From NCBI GenBank assembly GCA_023458555.1, contig JAEWYS010000018.1, positions 124,001 through 188,000 on the forward strand: a stretch of DNA of 64,000 nt, read 5' to 3'. The notes under the pieces are model-generated. The model ran no database searches, was not told the DNA's origin, and saw nothing but the letters and a program-made list of their open reading frames with translations. The stretch is from Bacteroidota bacterium. Lineage in GTDB: Bacteria > Bacteroidota > Bacteroidia > Cytophagales > Cytophagaceae. Below, in pieces: positions 1 to 9,248 of this stretch; the stretch's first letter is position 1; the number at the start of each line of letters is the position of its first letter. Made by a program: the position numbers and the translations under genes.

Positions 1-1
1 C

Positions 2-196
2 TATGAAAACGGAAGACTGACAGCTATGCTGTACTCGGTAACCAACTCCTATGCGCTCAGACTGGGCAGGCATCATGCGCTGAGCATGAGTCTACGGTAT
101 TCGGGAAGACAGTCAAAGAGCCCGGCGGAACTGAGCTTCTATAAGACGACTTTCAACGAGTTTATGGGCAATCTGGGTTATAATTTTACTTTTTAA
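2..196 (+). CDS. C-terminal end of an outer-membrane beta-barrel-like protein (5' end outside window)
   Basis: An open frame runs in from the left edge for 64 codons and stops at TAA 194-196. The residues alternate polar and hydrophobic, as in beta strands, and the protein ends in GYNFTF. A terminal aromatic residue is typical of outer-membrane barrels inserted by the BAM complex. The stop codon shares its last base with the ATG of the next gene (TAATG), so the two are probably translationally coupled and work together. Too little is present to name a family. That the barrel helps export or anchor the downstream giant protein is inference from the coupling. Confidence 0.6.
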   Translation, partial: YENGRLTAMLYSVTNSYALRLGRHHALSMSLRYSGRQSKSPAELSFYKTTFNEFMGNLGYNFTF

Positions 197-3100
197 TGCG
201 TCGCGGCGGAAACAGGATGCTGACTAGGACAATCACCGAATTTTACAGAAAAAAAACTATGGTTGCTACACAATCAGGCAGGTTTGCTTCATATCTTTCT
301 TATCTTGTTTTTGCCTTTGGCCTGCTGATGCTGAAGGCTGGGAATACCTACGGGCAGCAGTATTATCCGGTACAGGTCCGGTCATTTATCCAGTCGCCTT
401 CTGTTTATGTGGAAGATTATTACAATCCGGACAATTTTCGGGTACAGGTTACGCTGACAGACCTGATGATGCCAAGCCTGGATGTATTGCTGAAGGTTAC
501 CATCCAGTCGCCTTCCGGGGGGCAGTTTGTTTCAGGACAGGGCATACGTCTCACCCTGACCGGGGGGCTTACCTATACACTCATTGCGGAGGATCTGAAA
601 GAACTGCTTTCATCCCGCAATCTGTCCGGCCTCCCGTCTTCGCTGCAGGAAGGAACCTATGTATTTAATTTCAGCGTCTTCGATGCGGCTACCATGTTTC
701 CGGTATCTAATCCGCAGACTGATTTTGCCAGCGCCATTGTGTTGCTCAATGATCCGCCGCTGCTGACCAGTCCGGCCAACGGAGAAGTGCTGGATCCGGA
801 ATTGAGCGGTCAGAATTATATGTTTTCCTGGACGCCAAGGAGCTTCTCTCTCAATCCTCAGGAGCAGGTAAAATACAGGCTGGTGATTGCCCGGATACCT
901 GCCGGCCGCAATCCCTACGATGCTTTTCTGACCAATGCCTTTGTCATAAACCAGCCTTTTGAAGACATCGCCTTCAACAGCTTTTTTTATAGTCCGGATT
1001 TTCTTCCCTTACAACCGGGAGCTACCTATGCATGGCAGATAACAGCCTACGAAGAACGTCTCATCAGCAATGTGCCTGAGAAAGTCTCCATGCGTTTCCG
1101 GAATCAGGGGCGTTCGGATGTATTTACCTTTACCGTCAAAGAACATTGTCCGGCCTTGTTTCTGCGTTCACCGGAACTGCGTCAGCATCCCCAGACCGGT
1201 GCAAACTCCATATTACTTGGCTGGAATTATGATCCGGCCCATAACCTGTATGAAATCCGGTACCGTCCGGCAGGAAGCAATCAGACCTGGACGGTGCAGC
1301 AGCAGAGCGGCACAGAGCTCTTTCTGGGGGCTGATCAGCTGGTACGAGGCAAAACCTACGAATATACAGTAGCCTGTCTTTGCAATACCTGGCAGGAGCC
1401 GGTAGCTGGCGGAACTTTTCAGCTGCCCGGCGGAGAGTGCGAAGCTCCTTATCCCATACTCGTAAGCTCCAACGATGCCAATGGCATAACACTAAGCTGG
1501 GAGCCTGTGGCAGCAGCAGGATCCTATAAAGTGACCTATACGGATCTGCTAAGCGGTCAAAGCAGCCAGGCGGATGATCTGCAGGAGCCGGCTATAACGC
1601 TTCCGCCGCTCACAGCCGGCGGCTATACCATTCGTATTGATGCAGTCTGCGGAAGTACGGCCGCGCAAGGCGAAGAGCTTCGGCTTGATTATGACGAAAA
1701 GCATATTGCCGGCGGCTGTCCGTTGCCCAGGCCTTTTACATTTCTGGCACATCGCCCGGAAGCAGGAACCGTCCATCATGAGGCCCGGCTCAGCTGGCCT
1801 TCGCTCAGCATACATGAATCCTGGCAGCTGACATACTGGCATAAGGATTCTGTCGATTATCCTCATACCGCCACGGCCGGTTCCCCGGAGCTGCTAGTAT
1901 CCTATATCGCGGATAATGAATTTTATCATTACCGGTTGCAATATACCTGCAAAGGCGGGAAAACTGTTACGACACCCAATGGCGGTTTCAGAGTGGATGC
2001 GGTCGATGGGCTGACTACAGTGACACCCGGTACTGCCGATTGTTTTCCACCAGCCGTGCATAGTGCAGAAGCCCGCAGCGAAAGCAGCGCCCGTATAGAC
2101 TGGCAGGGAGTAAAAGGCGCAGAGGAATATGTAGTTGCCTATCAGCCGGCTGACGGCAGCGGGCAGGAGAAGATATTTATTACTTCGGCTGCCAATGCCC
2201 GTCTGACCGGGCTTACTCTGGGTATTGTCTATCAATATGAGATTCGTTGCCGCTGCGGAGGACAATACAGCATAGCATCTGTTCCCGGAGAGTTTGATCT
2301 GTCACAGCTATACAGCAATAACAAATGCGACACAATAGCTCAGCTTGCCATAAATCAGGTTACCGAGACCGAAATTCAGCTTGCCTGGACCTGGCCCCAG
2401 CCCCTCAGACCAGGTTATGATGCACATACAAGCTATACCATCCGGTATAAGGAAAACGGACAGGACTGGCCCCAGGCCTATACCATTGACTATCATCCTG
2501 ACCAGGATATGCTCGCACAGTATGAGGCTCAGAGTACATTCAAAAAGACCATTGATCAGCTGTCTCCGGGCACAACATATGATATCGAAGTACGTGCCCG
2601 CTGCGGGACGGAAGCTGCCCGGACTAATGATATTATCAGCGGTACGACCAAAGAGCCGGAAGCGCCTGATTGCTCCAGGGGAGGCAGCTGTGACCGGACT
2701 TCCCTGACTCCTGTCGAAAAACTGGAAGCCGGAGATACCATTCAGGTGGCGGATTACAGTGTGCTTCTTAAGACGATCGAAAAAGACAACCGGGGAGATA
2801 ATCTCTGGAAAGGTACCGGTCTGGCTGAAGCGCCGATGATTGGCTTTTCCGAGTATATCCGCTTCGATGTGGACTTTGATTCCCTTTTTGTCAATGACCA
2901 GATTTGCGTGGTCGGTGGCCGTATGGATCTCAATATAAATGTTCAGCTGCTGGATGAAGCTACAAAGGAAAAGATTGAAGGTCTGATGGCCAAAACCGGA
3001 GCGCTGATCGACCAGGCCAAAAAAGGGTCCAAGGCGGTAGCTGATGGAGTCAATACCGCTCAGGAATACGGGAATAAGGCCTTTGAATATTTTCATGGTG

Positions 3101-5748
3101 GTGGTGATGCCGGCCGGGTAAAAAGCGGAGGTCTTGGCGATATATCGGTGTCAGGAGATGTTTCCGGCATGGTCACATACGATGGATATTTTACAATTGA
3201 TGATACCCAATATCCGGTAGGGCGCTATCCTGTGCTGGTAAAAGATCAGAACGGTCAGGTATACGCGGTTGATAAAGGCAAGTCACCTGTCAATATCGGG
3301 CATTATGACGAGCGCCTCAAAGGGTTTCAGGATTCGCTGGCATCCAGTGACTACATCGTAACATTTAGCCCGAACAAAAAAGCCCGTTATGCTTTTGATG
3401 TCTGGCAGGATGCCTATCTCAAATCGGTAGCCATGGTGCCGCATTACCTCAGTCTGGGTGGTAAGTATCATTCTGCCAAGGCGATTTTGCCTGCTGAAGT
3501 GGATCCCGTTTCGTTTGAGCTTTCCGGAGGTAATAAGAACAAGCTTGTCTTTGTAAACCGGGACGGCTTTGTTTTCAAAACGGATGGCAATACCCTCAAT
3601 CTGGTCGGTGGGCCGGCCAAAGACGCGCAGGAAGTACTGGCTCTGTATAATGACGGAACTAAAAAGGTGCTGGCCGGAGCCCTGCTTCTGCCATCCTACC
3701 CCCATGTAGAAAAGAAGGTGGTGATTGTTCCTGTTTTGCCGGGCAGGAAAGTTACCAGAGATGCAAAAGCCATCGAAGAGCAGCTCAATAAAGCGTACAA
3801 TCCGGTGGGGATATATTATACCGTAGCGTTTGACCTCAGCTTTGCAGAAAACCGTGACTGGTGCGAAAACGGTAATTGTGACTTTGCCTCTGGGGGCTCC
3901 GGTCTGCTGAGCAACAACTATACCGGCGTCGAGGCGCGTGTTATTGACGCGTATCTCGAGGCCAAAGGAGCAGATAGTCTGGATGAAGCAACTGCGTATC
4001 TTTTCGCGATCAATATTACCAAAGCGGGCAGGGAGGATGAGGCGCTGGAAGGTAAAATGAATTTTGAAAAGCAGTTTGGCTTCCTCTATGCCTTTGAGGG
4101 GCAGAGCAACGCTGCCATTGGCCGCACGCTGGCCCATGAGCTGGGTCATGGCAACTACAAGCTGCACCACATCTTTGATGGCATGTACCTGGGCGATGCG
4201 GCCCGCAACTCGGACAACCTGATGAGCTATAGTACCCGTACCGATGCCCTGGCCCTCAACAAGCTGCAATGGGATGTGATCCACGATCCGGGTGTGACCT
4301 GGGGAGTGTTTAAGAGGGATAGAGATCAGGAGGCTAAACCTAAAGTTGCTTTATCTAACGAGGGTATAGGCGAATTTTTAGAGCAAATACATGATATGCG
4401 TGTTGCGGGCCTGAATATGGATTTTATTGCATCAAAAGTGGGTGAGGTAAAAGAATATAAGAACACTAATGTCACGCTAAAGGATGGTAATACTTATTCC
4501 ATTAAATTAAGAACAGAGTCTTTTGCTAAATCGTATTCATACAATCCGGCTATATATGAGGATTATTATTATGATGGATTTGCCTTGTTTAACGATTATG
4601 GAGTTTGTTTTAAAAATCAGTCAGGAAAGATATTTATTACTATTATTGCAGGTTCAGAGTCGGAAAGAAATCAGCTGAAAGATTATTTGTTTGGCACATT
4701 TAGTCATATGGACATTTTGACTCAAATTCATAATGCGTCAGCAAATAATAGGGCTGTAAATATTACCTATCCAACCAATGGAAGAAAGATTGAAATCTTA
4801 AAGAATCAGACAATAAACGGAGTTGTATTTGATACATTATTCTGTTCTTTTGAAAAGTTAAACAAAGGAGAATCCGCAAGGATAGAACCCAATGACCCTG
4901 CTTACCATAAGCCGTATTATGGATTTAATATAGAGGTGACTGGCAGTATTGTGTATTCCATACGTTATTACAGGAGAAATTTAACAAATGAGGTGTATGA
5001 AGCAAACTTGAAGAAACTGGAGGAGTGGCTGTTTGGAAAGAATGAAATGTTAACAATGAAAATATATTCTACAGGAAGAATTATTCAATACGTTCCAAAA
5101 GAAATTCAGGACGTATTTAATGTTCAGTTTAATGATCCAACCTATGCAGGAAATCAATTTGAGGTAAGGTATGAGTATCATGAGAATGGAGATTCAATTG
5201 AACTTGGAACTTATACTTATTTTTTAACAACTAATCAATATATTAATGATGCCAGATATGGTTCAACGACTTTAGTTGATTTAATTGATGTCAGACAAAT
5301 TGATCAGGAGGGGTTTAACTTGAATTATAATTCACAAAGTAACAGGTACTATATGAATTTAAAAACATTAGGTAGTCTGCTTTGTGCGATGAGAAATTCT
5401 GGAAACAATGATTTAACGTTCAATGGTTTTAGTAATATAGAAGGTCTTTCGGTTGGAGGGAGTTCTTCTCATAAGAATGGATTTAATGGTGATTTACGGT
5501 ATTTAAGGGTTGATCAAACTGGAAATCAATGTGTTTTATCGGGAAACTCTTGGCAGGAAATGGATGAGGATAGACAAAATTTATTTAATGATTTGTTACA
5601 TAATTTTAGATGGCATTCGATGCTTTCTCAATACTTTAATAAAAATAAATTACTAAATCATACTACTCATGATACAAAGCAGAATCATTATGACCACTTG
5701 CATATTCAGGGTTATAGCCAAGACTTATTCGAAGTTATTTATGAATAA
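196..5748 (+). CDS. Giant secreted Fn3/metalloprotease-like protein with a C-terminal LAS/M15-type peptidase tip (putative polymorphic toxin)
   Basis: 1850 aa. A hydrophobic export signal lies near residues 30-53, ending before GQQYYPVQ. A start at ATG 259 would put that signal at the N-terminus, but ATG 196 overlaps the upstream stop. Residues about 55-330 form the N-terminal module and about 330-850 several fibronectin III-like repeats. H1314-ELGH-1318 is a zincin-like motif. Near residue 1372 (about 4310) base composition turns sharply AT-rich. The last 100 residues carry S1757-x-H1759-xx-G1762-xxx-D1766 and H1834-L-H1836, the two zinc/catalytic motifs of LAS/M15 peptidases that cut peptidoglycan cross-links. 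There is no T9SS sorting tail. The motifs are seen; cell-wall cleavage is family knowledge; delivery as a toxin is inferred from the modular, compositionally foreign tip and the overlapping small exported gene downstream. Confidence 0.8.
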   Translation: MRRGGNRMLTRTITEFYRKKTMVATQSGRFASYLSYLVFAFGLLMLKAGNTYGQQYYPVQVRSFIQSPSVYVEDYYNPDNFRVQVTLTDLMMPSLDVLLKVTIQSPSGGQFVSGQGIRLTLTGGLTYTLIAEDLKELLSSRNLSGLPSSLQEGTYVFNFSVFDAATMFPVSNPQTDFASAIVLLNDPPLLTSPANGEVLDPELSGQNYMFSWTPRSFSLNPQEQVKYRLVIARIPAGRNPYDAFLTNAFVINQPFEDIAFNSFFYSPDFLPLQPGATYAWQITAYEERLISNVPEKVSMRFRNQGRSDVFTFTVKEHCPALFLRSPELRQHPQTGANSILLGWNYDPAHNLYEIRYRPAGSNQTWTVQQQSGTELFLGADQLVRGKTYEYTVACLCNTWQEPVAGGTFQLPGGECEAPYPILVSSNDANGITLSWEPVAAAGSYKVTYTDLLSGQSSQADDLQEPAITLPPLTAGGYTIRIDAVCGSTAAQGEELRLDYDEKHIAGGCPLPRPFTFLAHRPEAGTVHHEARLSWPSLSIHESWQLTYWHKDSVDYPHTATAGSPELLVSYIADNEFYHYRLQYTCKGGKTVTTPNGGFRVDAVDGLTTVTPGTADCFPPAVHSAEARSESSARIDWQGVKGAEEYVVAYQPADGSGQEKIFITSAANARLTGLTLGIVYQYEIRCRCGGQYSIASVPGEFDLSQLYSNNKCDTIAQLAINQVTETEIQLAWTWPQPLRPGYDAHTSYTIRYKENGQDWPQAYTIDYHPDQDMLAQYEAQSTFKKTIDQLSPGTTYDIEVRARCGTEAARTNDIISGTTKEPEAPDCSRGGSCDRTSLTPVEKLEAGDTIQVADYSVLLKTIEKDNRGDNLWKGTGLAEAPMIGFSEYIRFDVDFDSLFVNDQICVVGGRMDLNINVQLLDEATKEKIEGLMAKTGALIDQAKKGSKAVADGVNTAQEYGNKAFEYFHGGGDAGRVKSGGLGDISVSGDVSGMVTYDGYFTIDDTQYPVGRYPVLVKDQNGQVYAVDKGKSPVNIGHYDERLKGFQDSLASSDYIVTFSPNKKARYAFDVWQDAYLKSVAMVPHYLSLGGKYHSAKAILPAEVDPVSFELSGGNKNKLVFVNRDGFVFKTDGNTLNLVGGPAKDAQEVLALYNDGTKKVLAGALLLPSYPHVEKKVVIVPVLPGRKVTRDAKAIEEQLNKAYNPVGIYYTVAFDLSFAENRDWCENGNCDFASGGSGLLSNNYTGVEARVIDAYLEAKGADSLDEATAYLFAINITKAGREDEALEGKMNFEKQFGFLYAFEGQSNAAIGRTLAHELGHGNYKLHHIFDGMYLGDAARNSDNLMSYSTRTDALALNKLQWDVIHDPGVTWGVFKRDRDQEAKPKVALSNEGIGEFLEQIHDMRVAGLNMDFIASKVGEVKEYKNTNVTLKDGNTYSIKLRTESFAKSYSYNPAIYEDYYYDGFALFNDYGVCFKNQSGKIFITIIAGSESERNQLKDYLFGTFSHMDILTQIHNASANNRAVNITYPTNGRKIEILKNQTINGVVFDTLFCSFEKLNKGESARIEPNDPAYHKPYYGFNIEVTGSIVYSIRYYRRNLTNEVYEANLKKLEEWLFGKNEMLTMKIYSTGRIIQYVPKEIQDVFNVQFNDPTYAGNQFEVRYEYHENGDSIELGTYTYFLTTNQYINDARYGSTTLVDLIDVRQIDQEGFNLNYNSQSNRYYMNLKTLGSLLCAMRNSGNNDLTFNGFSNIEGLSVGGSSSHKNGFNGDLRYLRVDQTGNQCVLSGNSWQEMDEDRQNLFNDLLHNFRWHSMLSQYFNKNKLLNHTTHDTKQNHYDHLHIQGYSQDLFEVIYE

Positions 5749-6838
5749 ATGTTTACTACTTGTTTTTGTTTCATTTATAGCTTCAAATTCATTTGCTCAG
5801 AATTTAAAAGGAACATTTCAAGAATTTTTGAAACTTAATTTTACCGGAATAAGTACGCCATTTAATACTCATGATTCATTGGTGAAATGGAGCCGTGTTG
5901 GATTATTAGATTCTCAGAATATCGATTATCAGGAAATGTATAATGTTATTTTGAATGAAAATATTTTTAAAAAATTAAATTCTGATCAATTTATTAATAC
6001 TTTAAAAAGTTCTTTTTATTATTCATTATTTTTTATGGAAGATATTAATAAAAATAAGATTTTGTTTTATTTAGAAATTTTACCAGGTGAATACAGTAGG
6101 TATTCTCATAATCTGTGGGCAAAATCTTTTACTGATGACGGATTAGCTATAGATTCTTTAATAGTGGATAGTTATTATTCTGATGAAGGGTTTATTAGAA
6201 AATATAGTAATTTTTCCTCTCCGGAAAAGTTTATTTTAAATCAAAGGTATATGCTGGTTGATGAGTTTGATAATGTAAAAAGAGAGTGTAATATAAATTT
6301 TGACATTCAAAATGGTAAATTTTATAATATAAGTGATTCTATAATCTTTGATGAGAAGTTTTATTATATGACTCTTGCAGAGGTTTTGGAAGACTATAAG
6401 AATTCTTGCATGGAATTAAGTGAAAGTGAAATTGATGATATCGATTCAGATGAACTTTCTGATTTTGTGTCGATAGTAAAAAAGAATAAAATATGTAATG
6501 GGCCAGATTATGATTTAATAATAGGGATTAATAATGCTAAGGGGATATTTAAGCTTATATCTACACAGGGTGGAATAAATTTAAATCAATCTCAATATTA
6601 TGTTGGTGATTTATCAGTTGAGTCTGGAGTGATTAATTTTAAAGCTAGAAAGAAGCTCGGTGGAAATGAAATTAGATTTTATTATAAGTATGATTTTTTA
6701 ATTAATAATTGGAAGTTGTATAAGCATATTTTGACTGATTCCAAAGGTGTTGAAATTGATTCCTTGCTATATGAAAATGATTCTAAAATTAATTTAATTT
6801 TTCATTCTGCTGATATTGCTAAAAAATATCTGAATTAA
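5741..6838 (+). CDS. Exported protein of unknown family; candidate immunity protein for the LAS-peptidase tip
   Basis: 365 aa from ATG 5741, which overlaps the toxin stop by 8 bases. This start gives a clean signal peptide (MNKCLLLVFVSFIASNSFAQ) followed by mature NLKG; an upstream in-frame ATG at 5669 would bury it. The gene is as AT-rich as the tip of the preceding protein and unlike the carrier's GC-rich body. I recognise no domain. Downstream position, overlap, matching composition and export to the periplasm, where a peptidoglycan peptidase would act, all fit an immunity protein. This is inference; the gene could instead be an accessory protein of the secreted tip. Confidence 0.6.
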   Translation: MNKCLLLVFVSFIASNSFAQNLKGTFQEFLKLNFTGISTPFNTHDSLVKWSRVGLLDSQNIDYQEMYNVILNENIFKKLNSDQFINTLKSSFYYSLFFMEDINKNKILFYLEILPGEYSRYSHNLWAKSFTDDGLAIDSLIVDSYYSDEGFIRKYSNFSSPEKFILNQRYMLVDEFDNVKRECNINFDIQNGKFYNISDSIIFDEKFYYMTLAEVLEDYKNSCMELSESEIDDIDSDELSDFVSIVKKNKICNGPDYDLIIGINNAKGIFKLISTQGGINLNQSQYYVGDLSVESGVINFKARKKLGGNEIRFYYKYDFLINNWKLYKHILTDSKGVEIDSLLYENDSKINLIFHSADIAKKYLN

Positions 6839-7264
6839 TCCGCCGGTGTCTCGATTGTCTAAATTAAGCACTAATCCAGTCGCTGGTTTTGCCTCGCTGT
6901 TCGGTATATTCCAAAAATTAAATAGAAATTATAAAAAGAGGTGCGCTGGTTCGGGATTTTTCTTATACTCCAACTATTGTTTGGATCATAAGAAAAATCC
7001 TAATAGTAAAGCTTTCGGACTGCAAATCGGAAAGAGCTGGGATTAGGTTGTGTGTAAACTGTTATTTGTCATAACTTATTGTTTGGGCTTGCATCTAAGC
7101 TTCCAGCCGCTCTGGTTTGCCGGGTGACTCATCGTTAACAGCCCTCTGGCCGGGATTGGAATCTTCTGATGTCGTTCACATAAAGCTTATATAATTATTA
7201 GTGCCATTTCAGGTTTCATAGTATGACGCCTTCTGCCTAGCTTTCATCCTCCTGATTCTCCTTA
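6839..7264. other. Gene-free stretch after the first toxin/immunity pair
   Basis: About 425 bases without a convincing gene. A 66-codon frame (6846-7046, plus) starts right after the immunity candidate, but it has no recognisable domain or export signal. Other frames are broken by stops. It may be the relic of a displaced toxin tip or immunity gene. No clear terminator hairpin was found. Confidence 0.4.
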
Positions 7265-9154
7265 TCATCCTTCGTTTTTCTCTTCCTCCTCACCCTTGTC
7301 ATCCTCCCTGCCTTCTGCCAGCTGTTGGGTTGCCCAGGCTCCCAGCAGCTTATCATCCTCCATGATGCCGGTAATATTGGTTCGCAGCTTTAGCTGTTTG
7401 CCATCCCTGTCTGAATGACGGGACAGATGGTTTTCGAGCTTATAGCCTGCTAAGATAAAATCCTGAATGATCCTTGTTTTGTCCTCTTCCGGCATATCAA
7501 GATATTCTCCGATGGGAGTTCCGATCAGCGCATCAGGCTTGTCATATCCGTGTATTTTTGCCAGTTTCTTGTTGGCTTCTGCAATGTATGCATGCTTTAC
7601 GATTGTTTCTATCTGCTCTTTTGTCGAAAGGTTTGTATCCAGGCCATCTATATCCTTGAATCCGTACCGGAGAATACCTTCAAAGCTGTTTTCAAAAAAA
7701 TCTTTACAGGCTCTCTCGCTTTCTTTGATCTCTTCCAGCTGCTTTTTTACCTCTTCTTTCAGATTGTTTTGCAGCTTTTCCAGCCGTTTGTTGACGTTGT
7801 TTAGTTCCTTGTTGTTTTCCTCGATTTCCCTGTTTTTCTTTTTCAGCTCTTCCTTGAGCTCCATCTGGCGGGTAATATTCAGGGTGCTTGCTATGACCTG
7901 CCGAACCTCGCCGTTCCGGTATTTGATGCCAATAGCTCTGGAAAATATCCAGGTAATATTACCATCTTTGTCGTATATGCGGTAGGTCATCTCATTGTAT
8001 TCCCCTTTCTTTAATTTCTTAAAGGTATCAAAGCGCTCCATGACTTTCTGCCGGTCGTCCCTATGGACAACTGCTTTGATGACATCATCATATTTCTGTC
8101 CCTTAATGCTTTTGCCTTTTATCCGGATTGTATCCTGGGTTGAGTGGTTTACATAGGTAAATTTTCTTGTCTTAATATCCATTATAGAGATCAGGGTAGG
8201 AGACTGATCGAGTATCTTTTTCAGCCTTTCCCAGTCTTTCTTAATCTGATCTTCATTCTGGATATTTACTTTTTTCAATTTATGCTGCACATTGGATTTC
8301 CATCCCAGCAGCGACATGGAAATGGCAAAAGTTGTTGCTGCATACAAAGCAGTACCAAACTCCTTGTTGAACCAGTTATTGCTTTCTCCGTACAGTTTTA
8401 TGCTGCCGAGTATGAGCGGTAAAAAAAAAGCCAGGAAACGCAACAGAACTATTTGTGTTGAATTTTCCCCTATAAGGGTTGCCATAGATCCTTTATGCGG
8501 TCTCAGAAAAAGCGTGCCCGATGCCAGCAGAAAGGCTGACAGGGCAGAATGGACCGATATCGGCACAAACCTATTGCTATCGTACAATCCCTCAATCTGA
8601 TAGACATAGATGTATATGGAAAGCAGGGAGAAAAAAGTAACAAGATAGCATAGAAACTGAGCTACTTTGTAGACTGCATCATTTTCCAGGTTTATAAGAA
8701 ACACAGATGCCCCGATACATACCAGCAAAAGCCCGGTAATCGGTGACATCAGATTCTGGTTGACTCCCGCCTTGAAATTTTCGAGGTGCAGCACCTGCTG
8801 TGAAAATAAAGCTCCATCCAGCACGAAGCCGGCACCCAGCATGGCAGTGATCAGCCTGCCTGCACCGGTCAGTATCACTATGATACATAGAATGTTGGAA
8901 ATTGGAAGATACCTGTTGGTTCCCTTTTCTTCTTTCCGGACAAGCCATACAGCAGCCGATAAAAGCATAAAGCTAATGGCAGAAACCGGATTGATCGCTA
9001 TAAGCCGGTCGTAGCTTATCAATTTCAGAAGCTCGTAATCGACTATTCGCAGAATGAGCGTAGAAAATGGTATTGTAAAAGCGATAATGACCGATACTTT
9101 ACCGATCGCTACCAGAGTGGATACCGTATCTTTATTTTCAAGCTTGGCAGACAT
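7265..9154 (-). CDS. Membrane protein with PAS domains and coiled coil, no output domain
   Basis: 629 aa. The first about 285 residues hold seven or eight hydrophobic segments. Next comes a PAS domain (about 305-420, with the PAC-like stretch containing TWIFSRAIGI and STLNITRQ), then a charged coiled coil (about 425-475) and a second PAS-like domain (about 480-605) around SFEGILRYGF. The tail is very acidic. No histidine kinase, GGDEF, EAL or other output domain follows. It is paralogous throughout to the next gene on the same strand, 94 bases away. The domains suggest signal sensing at the membrane; the signal and partner are unknown. It could dock onto a separate kinase or act through dimerisation of the PAS tail. 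Confidence 0.75.
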   Translation of the reverse strand: MSAKLENKDTVSTLVAIGKVSVIIAFTIPFSTLILRIVDYELLKLISYDRLIAINPVSAISFMLLSAAVWLVRKEEKGTNRYLPISNILCIIVILTGAGRLITAMLGAGFVLDGALFSQQVLHLENFKAGVNQNLMSPITGLLLVCIGASVFLINLENDAVYKVAQFLCYLVTFFSLLSIYIYVYQIEGLYDSNRFVPISVHSALSAFLLASGTLFLRPHKGSMATLIGENSTQIVLLRFLAFFLPLILGSIKLYGESNNWFNKEFGTALYAATTFAISMSLLGWKSNVQHKLKKVNIQNEDQIKKDWERLKKILDQSPTLISIMDIKTRKFTYVNHSTQDTIRIKGKSIKGQKYDDVIKAVVHRDDRQKVMERFDTFKKLKKGEYNEMTYRIYDKDGNITWIFSRAIGIKYRNGEVRQVIASTLNITRQMELKEELKKKNREIEENNKELNNVNKRLEKLQNNLKEEVKKQLEEIKESERACKDFFENSFEGILRYGFKDIDGLDTNLSTKEQIETIVKHAYIAEANKKLAKIHGYDKPDALIGTPIGEYLDMPEEDKTRIIQDFILAGYKLENHLSRHSDRDGKQLKLRTNITGIMEDDKLLGAWATQQLAEGREDDKGEEEEKNEG

Positions 9155-9248
9155 GCTGATTACTGTCTTAAAAAAAATCTAAAAACATATGCCGGACGGA
9201 TCAGGCTGCAATTATTTCAGTATCTTCCATTGCCAGTACCGGTTTGCT

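Noticed and set aside
3283..4284. Long minus-strand open frame (333 codons) inside the giant protein
   Set aside because: It lies in the shadow of a continuous 1850-codon gene with clear domains, and its translation shows no domain or signal.
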